Source of the DNA: Onchocerca volvulus
Lineage: Eukaryota > Nematoda > Chromadorea > Rhabditida > Onchocercidae
Length of the DNA stretch: 64,000 nucleotides
NCBI GenBank assembly: GCA_000499405.2
Contig: HG738137.1
Location: 3,968,001-4,032,000 of the forward strand
Direction: 5' to 3'
How positions within the stretch are numbered: the first letter of the stretch is position 1; every line of letters begins with the position of its first letter. Below the pieces are notes generated by a model, which searched no databases, was not told where the DNA came from, and was given only the letters and a program-made list of their open reading frames with translations. The position numbers and the translations under genes were made by a program. Below, piece after piece: positions 25,601 to 38,780 of this stretch.

Positions 25601-26720
25601 TTTCTAAGTGAAACTCAGAAAGGCATGCGTTGGTCTTCTCTGGTCAATTACTTCAGTCGCTAATTAAAACCATTATACTTTCAATCAGCAACGTAAGAAA
25701 TACTTGTCGATGGAATCTTAATACAGTTCTTTCTAACTTTGGACTACACCATATTTATTGACTTGCATGCGCACGCGCACTAAAAAAGAATCGTATTTCG
25801 GAAACAAACAATTAATAATTGCAAATCACTTTCATATATATTAAAATAATATTTGGCTCAATGCATAAAAACATGAATTTGATTCAAAAAAGAAATTTAC
25901 GATATTTGATGGGGAAGCTTCTTTTAAAAATCTAAATGTAAGGAAAGTCTTAGGGAAGAAGTACATCTAACTTATCATAACTGTTTATAACTGTTAAGTA
26001 ATAATAAAATTTTATGATTTCTGGCGAAATGTTAGATCTCTCAAATGACTAGTAAAAATTCCAGTGTCAAGTGGCTTTAAAGTTCTAAAATCAATAATTT
26101 CAGCTCCCTTATCTTACTTGAAAGCAAATCCGCTGCATTTAATTTTTTTCAGTGAGAAAGCGATGACAGTCACATTTTTGAGAAAGCAGTAATAGTTATA
26201 CGTTTCCCTCCCCGTATATTAGCTACTTTACTACCTGAAGTAGAGTGATTTATTGGATAGCCCAGAATGAAGAACTTCTTCCTATATTCATAAATGATCT
26301 CGTAAGACAAATGGCGACAAGTTCTTTATTGAGCTATCCATGTTGTTTAATATGAACCAGTGCCAAAGCAAGAATAGGATATTGGAAGCTAAAAAAAGTG
26401 AAGATAACAGAAATAGAGGTAGGTATAATGATACATCTAACCCCTCATGTTCGCCAGTACTTCGGTGATTTGATCTGTCGTCTGATACAAGTAAAGTAAT
26501 GCTCTGCTGCACTAATTAGTACAGGTAGAGTGCAGATAAACAGTGCCACATTATGTTTTGGCTGAAGTGCATTTTGCGTTCCGAAAAACGAGGAAAAAGG
26601 AAAACTAACCACGAAGCCTTTATACCACTCCTTGATCTGCTCTTCGGTGAAGCTCGTATTTTTTTTGAGGAAGTCAAGATCTTCTTTGGAGAGTTTCGGT
26701 TTTGAGCTTTTTATACCCAT
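22639..26720 (-). CDS. Neuronal calcium sensor family EF-hand protein (NCS-2/recoverin-like)
   Basis: Four exons in transcript order: 26720-26610, 25247-24975, 23824-23720 and 22722-22639, giving 190 codons, the normal size for this family. It begins MGIKSS, a good N-myristoylation signal. EF-hand 1 is degenerate (the DCPKGHLT form seen across the family). EF2 has loop [14 protein letters not shown]3 [12 protein letters not shown] and EF4 DVNNDKELTLKE. The WYKGFV and HVFRTFDTD segments are also typical. Neuronal calcium sensors bind membranes and targets in a Ca2+-dependent way and regulate receptors, kinases and secretion. The C-terminal ...VDGCLADKE sequence differs from NCS-1 itself, so I would place it nearer the worm NCS-2 type; no symbol is assigned. 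The third intron must start GC (AAG|GCTAGT) to keep the 12-residue EF4 loop intact. Introns are large (about 0.9-1.4 kb). Confidence 0.9.
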
Positions 26721-28450
26721 TTGATGGGAAGTAATCTGATCTGTGGAAGACAATCAGTCGATCAATTAGTCGCGGCAATGGAGACAGGAAGTAGATAGAC
26801 AGGCCAATCACAGCAACACTCCCAATGTCGTTCACAGGATCTAGACGAAAAGAAATGCTTCATTAGCATTAACAATGGATATCAATGAAATGTTTGTTCG
26901 TAACACCTCGCCGTAAAAGTCTCAGCTTACTGCACAGAGGGATGCATGAATAATGGATGGATGGCTTTCATTGCTTTGCATGTCGCATTTGATGAGATGA
27001 CCCATAAACTAATTAATTAATGCTTTTATTAGACGAGTGCTGCTGCAGCATGCTGAGGTGAGTGTAAGATAGGTATGACTGACTCATTTACTTTCATCGC
27101 TGCATCCCACTACAATGACGTGAACTTAAAAACGTACGTAAATAGCGAGGAAGAGAGAGAATTGTAGATGGGGATGGAAATGCATCACCACTGCCTATTA
27201 TTCCTAGCTTGCTAGTTTCTACTTGCAACTGCATGTCCTCAACACGCACATGCAGGAATGGATCGATGGGTGACAGATGGCAATCAGCTAGGAAGGTTGG
27301 CCCGGCCTGCGAAGAAATGGGAGGCGTCGCAATCGCTCATTGGCTTTCACTTGACGATGGAATGAATGCGAAAAGGCTAATGATAGGCAAGTCATGCCCT
27401 GCTTGCATTGCATGTATGCATATGTCGTCTGCATGTATGCAGTTGTGTGCTTGCTTGTGTGTGTCGCATACAGATGATTGATGGTGAGTAGTGTGTGCAA
27501 ACATAGGAAGAGTTGACGGGAGATTCTGGATGGATGGATGGATGAATGCCATGAATGAACGGAAAACACTTGGGAACGAGAAGCATGATACCAACTAATC
27601 AGGAGTTAAATGACGTGGCAGGAATGTGATGGCTCTCTTTCAAACATCCAACTCCACTCTCCCATTCTCTGCAACAGAATCATCTCTGAGAGAACTATTA
27701 AAGTGATCAGTATTGATCGCTATGAATAATAAAAGTCGTAAAGAGATCAGTTAGTGATTAACCGAAACCTTTCAATTGCATATTTCTGTGACAAACTCTT
27801 TTGCTTGACCGAATTTCAAGCAATGGATCATAGATGAGGCTAGGAATGAATCATAGATGAGGAAGTTCAACCTTCCTCAACTATAATTCCTAATCTTATA
27901 AATTTTACTTATCGATCGCAACATGCTTATAATTTCACTAAAAAAGTTCCGTTATTGTTATGAATGAAATATTTTTAAAAAAAACTTTTCCAAGGTAACA
28001 CGAATAAGTGCTACAATTCGTATAATATGAAAAAAGTCAAATGAAACTTCAGGCTACCGACTAAATATCACAATCTCCTATTTTTTGCTCGAATCTGAAT
28101 TCGGAGAAACACACCAGATCCCTTTCCCGAGAATTTTTCGGTACCAAATTTATATACAACAAATATTATTAAAGTGTGGGGTTGGGATATTAATTTTCAT
28201 TCATTAATTTCGTATTCCATTTCCTGTCTTCAGTCTGCTTTCCTTCGATTTCCTGGCAAATCTTGTGAAATGTTTTGCTTTGATAGATTGGTATTGATTT
28301 TTGTCCTTGCACCGATCTTCGATGATTGGTTACCGCCTGAATGGCACATGGATCGATTACCCAAACAGAGAACAATTGTTAAAGTAAAAGATCGTGATAA
28401 CATGTTGCTTCTTTTTCACTTTACTCACAATCCAATTTCAGAAAGCACAA
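26721..28450. other. Divergent region between the calcium sensor and katanin, with a higher-GC island
   Basis: The calcium sensor (minus) and katanin (plus) start at opposite ends, so both promoters probably lie here. From about 26950 to 27600 the sequence is clearly less AT-rich, with many TGCATG, CATGTATGC and GGATGGATGG motifs. Overlapping open frames on both strands (27209-27481 plus; 27288-27594 minus) reflect low stop-codon density, not genes. Near 28348-28383 a 12-codon piece ending in a GTAAAA donor could be a 5' exon of katanin, adding 15 residues. Confidence 0.5.
27529..27548 (+). repeat. GGAT microsatellite
   Basis: A short GGATGGATGGATGAATG run lies in the higher-GC upstream region of the calcium sensor gene. 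It is too short to be more than a simple repeat. Confidence 0.7.
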
Positions 28451-30849
<2,399 letters not shown>

Positions 30850-31440
30850 GAGCTTTATATCGTAAATTGAAATAACGTTGCTGTAATCATATAAAGGTAT
30901 CTAGTTTATTTTTTAAAAAGCTTTTTGTGTAATGTGATAGAAATGCCTCCGTTTTTGCTGTTTTATTCATATTTTAATCCCTTTTTGTATTGTATGTGTG
31001 ATATTCTATACATCACTTTTATTTCATTTTTTAAAATAAAGATGTAAATTATATTATATATGTTGTTGAAAAAAATAGAATAATACTCAAATGCAATTTG
31101 GAAGTTCTTTCTTTTGTCTGTGTTATTTTGTATTTCATATTTGTTATTGGAATAGCATTCAATTTCGTTATTTTGTTCATTGTCATGCATTCATTCATTC
31201 AGTTTCGCCATTTTGTTCCTTTTTATGCATTTATTCATTCAGTTTTTCAATGACAATAAAGTTTCCATTGATGTTTCATTAGTTCAAAGTTGTGCGGAGT
31301 CTAGTTCGTCTTCCATTTATTCGTTTTGCAAACTTTTGACTTGATGGCGTAAGCTGCTTTCATGGTATATAGAATTCTTTGCAGAACTTATGCTTTTCAA
31401 CTTAATTGGCTTTTTCATTTTCAGTGAGATTGTATCAGGA
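30850..31440. other. Intercistronic interval, katanin to ERCC1
   Basis: This 591-base AT-rich interval separates two co-oriented genes. A T-rich TTTTTCATTTTCAG acceptor ends at 31424, 16 bases before the ERCC1 ATG, which suits spliced-leader addition. Minus-strand frame 30963-31190 is Asn/Ile-rich and looks non-coding. Confidence 0.55.
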
Positions 31441-32926
31441 ATGGAAATTTCTAACCCTAACAAATCAGGTTCACTTCAATATTTGTGTCTTTTTTTTTAA
31501 GTCTTATCTTAAAGAAATAAGACTAGAAATACCCAAGTACATTTCATTTGAAAATTATTAGCATTACATAGATACAGATGTTTTGCAGGAGCGGCATTAC
31601 TAAATTCGAAATTGGTTATCAATCGGAAACGTCAGGAAGGAAATCCCGTTCTGAAGTATATACGTAATGTACCGTTTGAGTGGGCTGATATCAAAGTTTC
31701 TGTTTCTGTCATATTGTTGGAAACTTCAATATTTTTATTGTTGTAAAAAAGTGGAGAAAGTATAAAAAGTAGACCTTCATGTTCCATCATAATTCTTTTA
31801 AAAATTTTCTAAACTAGAATTTAATTCAGGCTGATTTTGAAGCTGGTAAAGAAATGGGTATTTTGTATCTCAGCTTGAAATGGCATAAGCTTCATCCGAA
31901 TTATATAGAGACCCGCATAAACAGTGATGGTATTGGGTATGCAATAAAGGTAAGGTTGTCAAAGAAAATGCGAAATTTCAGTACTATTTCTCCGTTGTTA
32001 ATTGATTACCCGAATACATCTTTTATTTGTATCTTCAACATGAATCAAAATTGCAACAGGATTTATCGATTTCGAATTTTTAATTACATAATTTGAGGGA
32101 TTTTCTCAAGTTTTTAATTATTTTTTGATTATAAAATGTGAGAGGTTTTTTTTCAGGTCTTATTAGTGCTTGTGAATGTGGAGCCACGTCATATTCTACG
32201 CGAATTAAATCTATTTTGTTATCGAACTGGTTGGACACTTATGCTCTGTTATTCCGCTGAAGAAGCTGCAGAGTACTTAGAAAATTTACATATTTCGAGA
32301 AATAGAAATGAACAAAGTGTCGTTAATGCGATGCAAGAGCGGAAAAGAAAACGACTTTGCTTATCAGATGACGATAGCAAATTACAACAGGTAATTTGTG
32401 CTTTATTTCTTTACTTCTACATAAGATTCTATTAGATAAGATGAGATAAAAAGATAAAAATTATTTTATCATTCTCTAAGAGAAAGTTATGATTATAAAA
32501 GTATTTAGAATTCATCGGCAGTGCATATTTTGAAATTAGTAGTCTTAATTTTCTCCTTTCTAATTTGCATGATACTCTTCATATCTTGAGTGAATCATTT
32601 TTTTGTAATTGTGCAGCATTGTTACTTAAGCTTCAGTATTTTTGTATTGAAAATGAGAATCCATCTGTTTTCTGAAATTTTTAGCAATGATTTCTATAAA
32701 AAACTATTTTTTTCTTTTTTTTTTTTTTTTTTTTTAGGCTATCAAATTTCTTTCTGTTATTCGATCATTGACAGTATCTGATGCGCAACGTTTGATTGCT
32801 ACTTTTGGCAACATCCAGAAAATAGCAAATGCGGATATTGATAGGTTGCTGTTATGTCCTGGCTTAGGTCCCACCAAAGCAAGAAATATACATGCATTCT
32901 TTCGGACAACTTTTCAGAAGACTTAA
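31441..32926 (+). CDS. ERCC1: ERCC1 DNA excision repair endonuclease subunit
   Basis: Five exons: 31441-31468, 31589-31695, 31830-31949, 32157-32390 and 32738-32926, totalling 225 codons (human 297). After a very short N-terminus comes the central XPA-binding, nuclease-like domain: RQEGNPVLKYIRNVPFEW, then YLSLKWHKLHPNYIETRI and the VLLVLVNVEPRHILRELN core. The C-terminus is the tandem helix-hairpin-helix region with LCPGLGPTKARNIHAFF. The order and spacing match ERCC1. ERCC1 is catalytically inactive; it pairs with XPF through these HhH motifs and positions the 5' incision in nucleotide excision repair and crosslink repair. The long acidic/proline N-terminal tail of vertebrate ERCC1 is absent. 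A basic insert (QERKRKRLCLSDDD) between the domains may act as a nuclear localisation signal. Confidence 0.95.
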
Positions 32927-33487
32927 AGCCAAAGTTTTTTATGCACTGTATAATGTTATCGAATTAAATCTTATAAAAAGTTGGACTTGTAATTCACTGT
33001 ATCATAATGTAGCATGCATAACAAAAAGTTACTTGTAAGACTTTAGTGCACTTGAAAAGGGTACAATTTTTTCATGCATTATAATCAAATATGTGTTTTA
33101 TTTATATAAAAAGTGATGGAGATATGGGGTAAAATTTTTGCATTCGGGTCTTTTTTCCTGCTTTGTATATCTCCATTGCTAGGCGTTGCATAATTATGTG
33201 CAAATATCAGAAAAAATTTGGATATTTTGTTTTGCAAAGCTGAAACAGATGCAGATTTTTTCACTCATTTAGCGTCGATTTCTTTTTTACGCAGTTTATA
33301 GAAGATAATAGTTTCGTTATAAAATTTTCAGTTCATTCAGCTTGTTCATTAATTCTGATTTCTTTTGAGAGATTATATATCTAACTTTGCTTTTATTTGA
33401 AAATTATTTCTTGTCTATGAATTAGTTTCTTTTTATTTAGCTACTGTCATTGTTTAATCTGCCTAATCTTTCGGACTGCCAAAAGCG
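32927..33487. other. Intercistronic interval, ERCC1 to NUBP1
   Basis: This 561-base AT-rich interval holds no coding frame. A TTTTTATTTAG acceptor-like site ends at 33440, 47 bases before the NUBP1 start, and could receive a spliced leader. Confidence 0.5.
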
Positions 33488-35994
33488 ATGAATGATATCC
33501 CTGAAAATGCAAACGAGAATTGCCCTGGCGCAACATCTGCAGATGCCGGAAAGGTGACTTTTTTTATTAAATAATGAGACATGGAAATTAATTGATAATG
33601 AAATTATATTAGGCAGCTGGGATGCAACCTGATGACAGGCATATCCTGATTTTAATTCCAATGCTATATCTAAAAAATCTATTATACTTTATCAGTCCTT
33701 GTATTCAAAACGCTTTGATGTCATTTAATAGCTTTAGTTGATTCTCATCGGGTTGTTAAGGCTGACTTTTAATGTTTTCAATGTCTTCTAATTGATAGCG
33801 TATGAAATGGGGAAATGCACTTTTGTATATCTCACTATATTAAAATATTACAGCGTAATAAAAGAACAAAAAAGATCGCACATTTACTAATCGTAAATGC
33901 GGGGAATTTTATGATATATTTTCTTAAAAGTTTAAAAATAATATTTTAAGTTCTATATTTCTTCATTTCTAGGCTTTCCAACAAAGTACACATTGGCTTT
34001 CTTGTTTTTATTAACTTTCTTGTTTCACCGTTTTTCATGCTGGCATATTCTCATATTTATTCTTGTATGTTATTTCATGACAGTACTTGTCTTTTAATCA
34101 ATTTTATGAAATTTTTCCAAATTTCGATTAATTAAAGGCGAAATTTTAGAATATAAAAGTAATTTCCCTACTTATAGTAATCTTTGCATACAGCAATTAA
34201 TTAAAGGCGAAATTTTAGAATATAAAAGTAATTTCTCTACTTATAGTAATCTTTGCATACAGCAATTGCATATGGAACATGTTTCAAAAGTTTGGAATAA
34301 TTGTTTTTTTTTTCTTTTTTTCAAATAATTTGTTGGACATTGTTTGTGGAAATGTCTGCTACAGGCAACTTCATGTGCTGGATGTCCTAACCAAGTACTA
34401 TGTGCATCTGGCGAAACAAAAAAATTAGATGCAGATCTTTCGGCAATTGCAGATCGTTTGAAGAATGTTAAACATAAAATTCTGATACTTTCTGGAAAAG
34501 GTGGTGTTGGAAAAAGTGCCGTAGCGGCTAATTTGGCTAGAGCCCTGGCAAAAAATGATAAAATTCAGGTAAGTACAATCTTAACATGAAATCGATAGGG
34601 TTTTTTTTTACATTGATTTGTTACAGTGCGAATATTATCACCAAAATATTGAGCAATAGACCCTCAAGATAACTGAATAATTTTTGCATGAAGAAAAACT
34701 TTTCTGAAATTCAAGAATAGAAAAACATCAAGACCTTAAAGGTTGGACTGTTGGATGTAGACATTTGTGGACCATCGCAAGCGCGAATTATGGGTGTAGA
34801 ACAAGAGAGTGTTCATGAAAGTGGTGATGGTTGGTGTCCTATTGTTGTAAAAGATAATCTTATAATGATGAGCATTGCATTCCTATTGCAAAACAAATCT
34901 GAAGCAGTTATTTGGCGAGGAGCACGTAAAAATGCGTTGATAAAACAATTTTTGAAGGTTGGTTTCTTTATTGATATATTTTCTAGTTATTTCTTGAAGT
35001 ATAATAACATCATCTAGTTCTTCAGGTTTAGAAAATTTTTATTTAGCAATAGGATGTAATGCATGCTTTGGGATTCACATTTATTTATTTTTTATTTTTT
35101 ATTTTTTTTTGATTTAGTTTCGTCGAAATTTTGAAGTGCAAATTAAAATTATTTGTAGTGAATATTATTCCTTGTACAAGCTTGGGAGATTAATTCTTGG
35201 AAATTATCGTAATATGTTTAAAAAAAAAAAAATGAAATCAATCGGTCCTAAATTGAAATTTGTTTAATTTTTCTCCTATTGTGTTCATTTCGTTTGACAT
35301 TCAGGTATAGAAATCAGTTAATGTATCCTTAAAATATATTTATCCCTTTAATCAAATGAAATATTAATATTCAGAACGAAAGGTTTTCTTTCATTAGACA
35401 GGAAACAAACATCGTCTTATTTCAATTTAGGATGTTGACTGGGGGAGTTTGGATTATTTATTGATTGATACTCCTCCCGGAACATCAGATGAACATATAT
35501 CCATCGTTCAGTTTCTTCTGCAAGCTGGATCCGTGGATGGTGCCATTGTAATAACCACACCTCAAGAAATATCATTACTTGATGTCCGCAAAGAAGTCAG
35601 TGCTTTCCTCATCTTTGATACTACATCTATACGTAAAATTTATTCATTATGTTTGCATATTTTGCCGATACTTAAAGTCATAACTTCTAATTTTTTTTAG
35701 ATCAATTTCTGTCGGAGAACAAAAATCAACATATTGGGAGTTATCGAAAATATGTCTTCATTCATTTGTCCCTGTTGTTCGAAGCTTTCACAACTTTTTC
35801 CACGCACAACTGGTGGTGCAGAAACGATGTGCAGTGAATTATCTGTTCCCCTACTTGTTTCATTGCCATTTGATGGTCGTATGGCTGGATGTGCTGATGC
35901 TGGAGAGGATTACTTTGAAAAATATTACGATTCTCCTGTAGCTAAAGAATTTGAAAAGCTTGCCCAACTTATCTCCAGTGATGTTATTAGTTAA
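33488..35994 (+). CDS. NUBP1: NUBP1/Nbp35 cytosolic Fe-S cluster assembly scaffold P-loop ATPase
   Basis: Five exons: 33488-33553, 34365-34568, 34742-34957, 35431-35595 and 35701-35994, totalling 314 codons (human 320). The N-terminal ferredoxin-like motif is complete as CX13CX2CX5C (Cys12, 26, 29 and 35). Then come the deviant Walker A GKGGVGKS, the switch segment [24 protein letters not shown], and the C-terminal CX2C of FICPCC that binds the bridging Fe-S cluster. NUBP1 with NUBP2 builds 4Fe-4S clusters for cytosolic and nuclear proteins, including DNA repair helicases. The presence of the N-terminal Cys motif distinguishes it from NUBP2. Intron 1 contains a 69-bp tandem duplication. It lies 561 bases after ERCC1 and 509 bases before OXSM on the same strand. 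Confidence 0.95.
34132..34269 (+). repeat. 69-bp tandem duplication in NUBP1 intron 1
   Basis: The unit beginning TTAAAGGCGAAATTTTAGAA occurs at 34132-34200 and again at 34201-34269 with a single internal substitution (CCC versus CTC) and a divergent last few bases. The near identity suggests a recent duplication. It lies about 95 bases before the exon 2 acceptor. Confidence 0.95.
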
Positions 35995-36503
35995 GGTATG
36001 GTTTTTGAGAAATGCTGTTGTCCATGATTTCGTTGAGCTGATTGTTCATGTTAATTAGTCTTCATATATTATTGTTCTGTCATATGCATAAAGTGTGGCA
36101 TAAATTTTTCATGTTAATTTATCAACACTTTAAATTGGAGCTCACTATGAGCAAATAAATTCTTGTTTTTCAATTAAACATAAATTAGATTTATTTGGAT
36201 TTCATGTGTGCATTTTAAACTGAAATTAAGTTGGCATATAATGTAGGAAATTTTTTCTAATTAAGCAAATATAAGCAGTTTAGGTACTTGAACTTTAGAT
36301 CGATCTATAAGATAGATAGAACTTTCAAAATACTGGACCATAAAAAAAGCGCATAATATAATTTAGCATCGCATGTTAGGATTTTTGTAATGTTGATATT
36401 CAGTTTAGTAGCTGCGAACGCTTCTATAATATTCTGAAATTATTTTGAAGACATTACTGGAGATTAAAATGCTTAGCTTGAACTCACAATCTTTTTAGAT
36501 TCA
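35995..36503. other. Intercistronic interval, NUBP1 to OXSM
   Basis: This 509-base AT-rich interval has no coding frame. It ends in CTTTTTAG at 36498, only five bases before the OXSM ATG, which is a strong candidate spliced-leader acceptor. Confidence 0.55.
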
Positions 36504-38780
36504 ATGAAACGAGTTGTGATAACGGGTATAGGTATTGTAAGTCCATTTGGTGTTGGTAAAAGACTCTTATTTGACAATTTGCTGGCTAATAATGTTGCCC
36601 TACAACATGATGAAAAACTTAAAATAATTGTGGGTCGAGTTTCGAAATATGGTGAAAATGGTCTTGATTTAACTTCGTGGTCATCTCGAGAGTTAAAACG
36701 AATGAGCAGAGGTATTTCCATTGAGGTTTTTGTTTGTTCATAAAAGAAGTCGATAATCTTATACATTTTAGGAAACTGAAAACTAAGTGGAACTCATAGT
36801 TAATGCATTTTCTGGGCTTTGTGTATGTATTTCCCTATTTGATTTTATGTTAATTTTAAGACGACTGGCTTTTTTAAATTATAGGCAGTGTGTTAGCAGT
36901 CGTTGCAGCAGAAGAAGCGGTAAAAGATGCTGGTTTAAAGGAATGTCACATGGAGGAAACTGGTGTTAATGTTGGGATGGGTATAGCTGATCTGGAGTTA
37001 ATTTACGACGTGGGTAAACAAATTGCAGAAGGTAAAGGACGACGAGTAACACCCTTTTTTATACCACGGATTCTGACCAACATGCCAGCAGGGCATGTGA
37101 GTATCAAGTGCGTTCATGGTGTAATTTATTTTTCTAAAATAGAAAGATTAATTTTGAATTTTCGGGTTGACTTACAGCTCTTGTAGAGCAAGCTCATTAT
37201 TCACTTCTGTAGAAAGATTTGTTTAATTTACAGATTTGGTATGCGTGGACCACAATTAAGCTCTTGTACCGCGTGCGCAACTGGTTTGCATAGTGTTGGA
37301 GATTCAGCAACATTTATTAGGATGGGTCGAGCGAAACGCATGCTTGCAGGTGCAACCGAAGCATGTGTCAATAGTATAGCAGTAATTGGATTCAGTCAGA
37401 TGAGGTTTTGATTTTTATATTGAGTGTTCTTTATTATCTCTTCCCTCCTAAGTGCAGTTGTTTATATAAAAGCTTCAGAAATAATCTTCACAAATTTCTA
37501 ATTTAATTCCGGTCTTTACTGTTCTGGAATTCTCTTATTTTAAAATAAGTTTGTTAATTATAAGCAATAGAAACAAAATATGTCAAAAAATAATGTATTA
37601 GTAAATATTATAATAAAATCAGGTCTAATTTGCATCAATTCAATATGTATTGACTGACTCTAGTTTGTTTAGATATTACTGGACTTTTGCAGAGGTTTTT
37701 GGATTTTGAATTATTCTTTTTATCTAAAATTCAGAGCACTAACCATGACTTGTTCACGACCGTTTGACAAACGGCGTGACGGGTTCGTATTGAGTGAAGG
37801 TGCTGCAATTTTGGTTCTGGAAGAAATGGAAGAGGCACTTAAACGGAAAGCGAATATTTATGCTGAAGTTTTGGGATATGGTAAGCTTTTTTGCAATTAA
37901 TTAATTTATAATTAATGGAAGATTAAATTTTGATATTGAATCTTTGAATGACCTTGATTCACATTTGCTGAAATTTGAAATTATTTCTTATATGCAAATT
38001 CAACGTGAACATTTTGAAATCACTTGTAATCAAAGTGAAATTTATTTGGGATAAAAAATTGTCCAGTACGTGAACAGATTTGAGATTTACTGACTTTTTT
38101 AACCTTTAAAGGTGTCGCAGGCGACGCTTATCATTTAACGGTGCCATCAGAAGACGGTATCGGAGCTTTTCTAAGTATGGAACGATGCTTGACTGACTCA
38201 AGCATTAATCCAGAGCAGGTTACATATGTGAACGCCCACGCAACTTCGACAGTACTTGGTGATCGTTTTGAATCACTAGCTATTGCTCGTCTTTTTCCCG
38301 GTGTTGCAGTTTCGTCGATTAAAGATTAGTTATTCTTCTTGTTATCTGAACTTTATTAAGTTTATATGCATGGATTAATTGAATTCCCAATTCAATTGGG
38401 AATTAAGTAAATATTGTCAATCTTTAAATGTTGATTTAAAGTATCGAGATCTGAAAATAAATCTCTTGGATGAATTTTAAAAACAATTTCGTTATATATC
38501 AGCAAAATTTTTAATCTATCGACATAATTTTTATGTTATAGGTCATATAGGTCATACTTTGGCTGCAGCTGGTGCTATTGAAACAGCTATCACAGCAATG
38601 TGTGTTAAAGAAAGTAAATTGGTGGGGAACGTCGGACTGGAAGAAAGCGATATTAAAGAGAATTTACGTTTCCTTAAACAATCAGAAGGTTGGAATAACG
38701 AACGAGTTGCCTTGGTTAATTCTTTTGGTTTTGGCGGGTCACATGCTACTTTATGTTTATCAGCAATAGAAAAACCTTAA
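36504..38780 (+). CDS. OXSM: OXSM, mitochondrial-type 3-oxoacyl-ACP synthase (KAS II)
   Basis: Six exons: 36504-36711, 36885-37107, 37234-37404, 37735-37880, 38112-38324 and 38542-38780, totalling 399 codons. The protein starts directly with the enzyme core [18 protein letters not shown]. The catalytic Cys lies in [13 protein letters not shown], the first His in NAHATST, the conserved Lys in SSIKG, the second His in GHTLAAAG, and the Gly-rich end is [12 protein letters not shown]. The family condenses malonyl-ACP with acyl-ACP in mitochondrial fatty acid synthesis, feeding lipoate production. Human OXSM is 459 residues with an import presequence; here an acceptor-like CTTTTTAG ends five bases before the ATG, so no obvious presequence is encoded in this model. 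The last intron must begin ATTAGT instead of GT; without that join the frame reads two more codons and stops at 38328, losing the second catalytic His. Confidence 0.92.

Noticed and set aside
27209..27594. Overlapping Cys/His-rich frames on both strands
   Set aside because: They overlap on opposite strands in a repeat-rich island with few stops; there is no domain or splice support.
28174..28383. Possible upstream coding exon of katanin (DDWLPPEWHMDRLPKQRTIVK)
   Set aside because: The family normally starts at the Met I chose at 28451. The upstream block splices in phase but has no family match, so it is noted only as an alternative.
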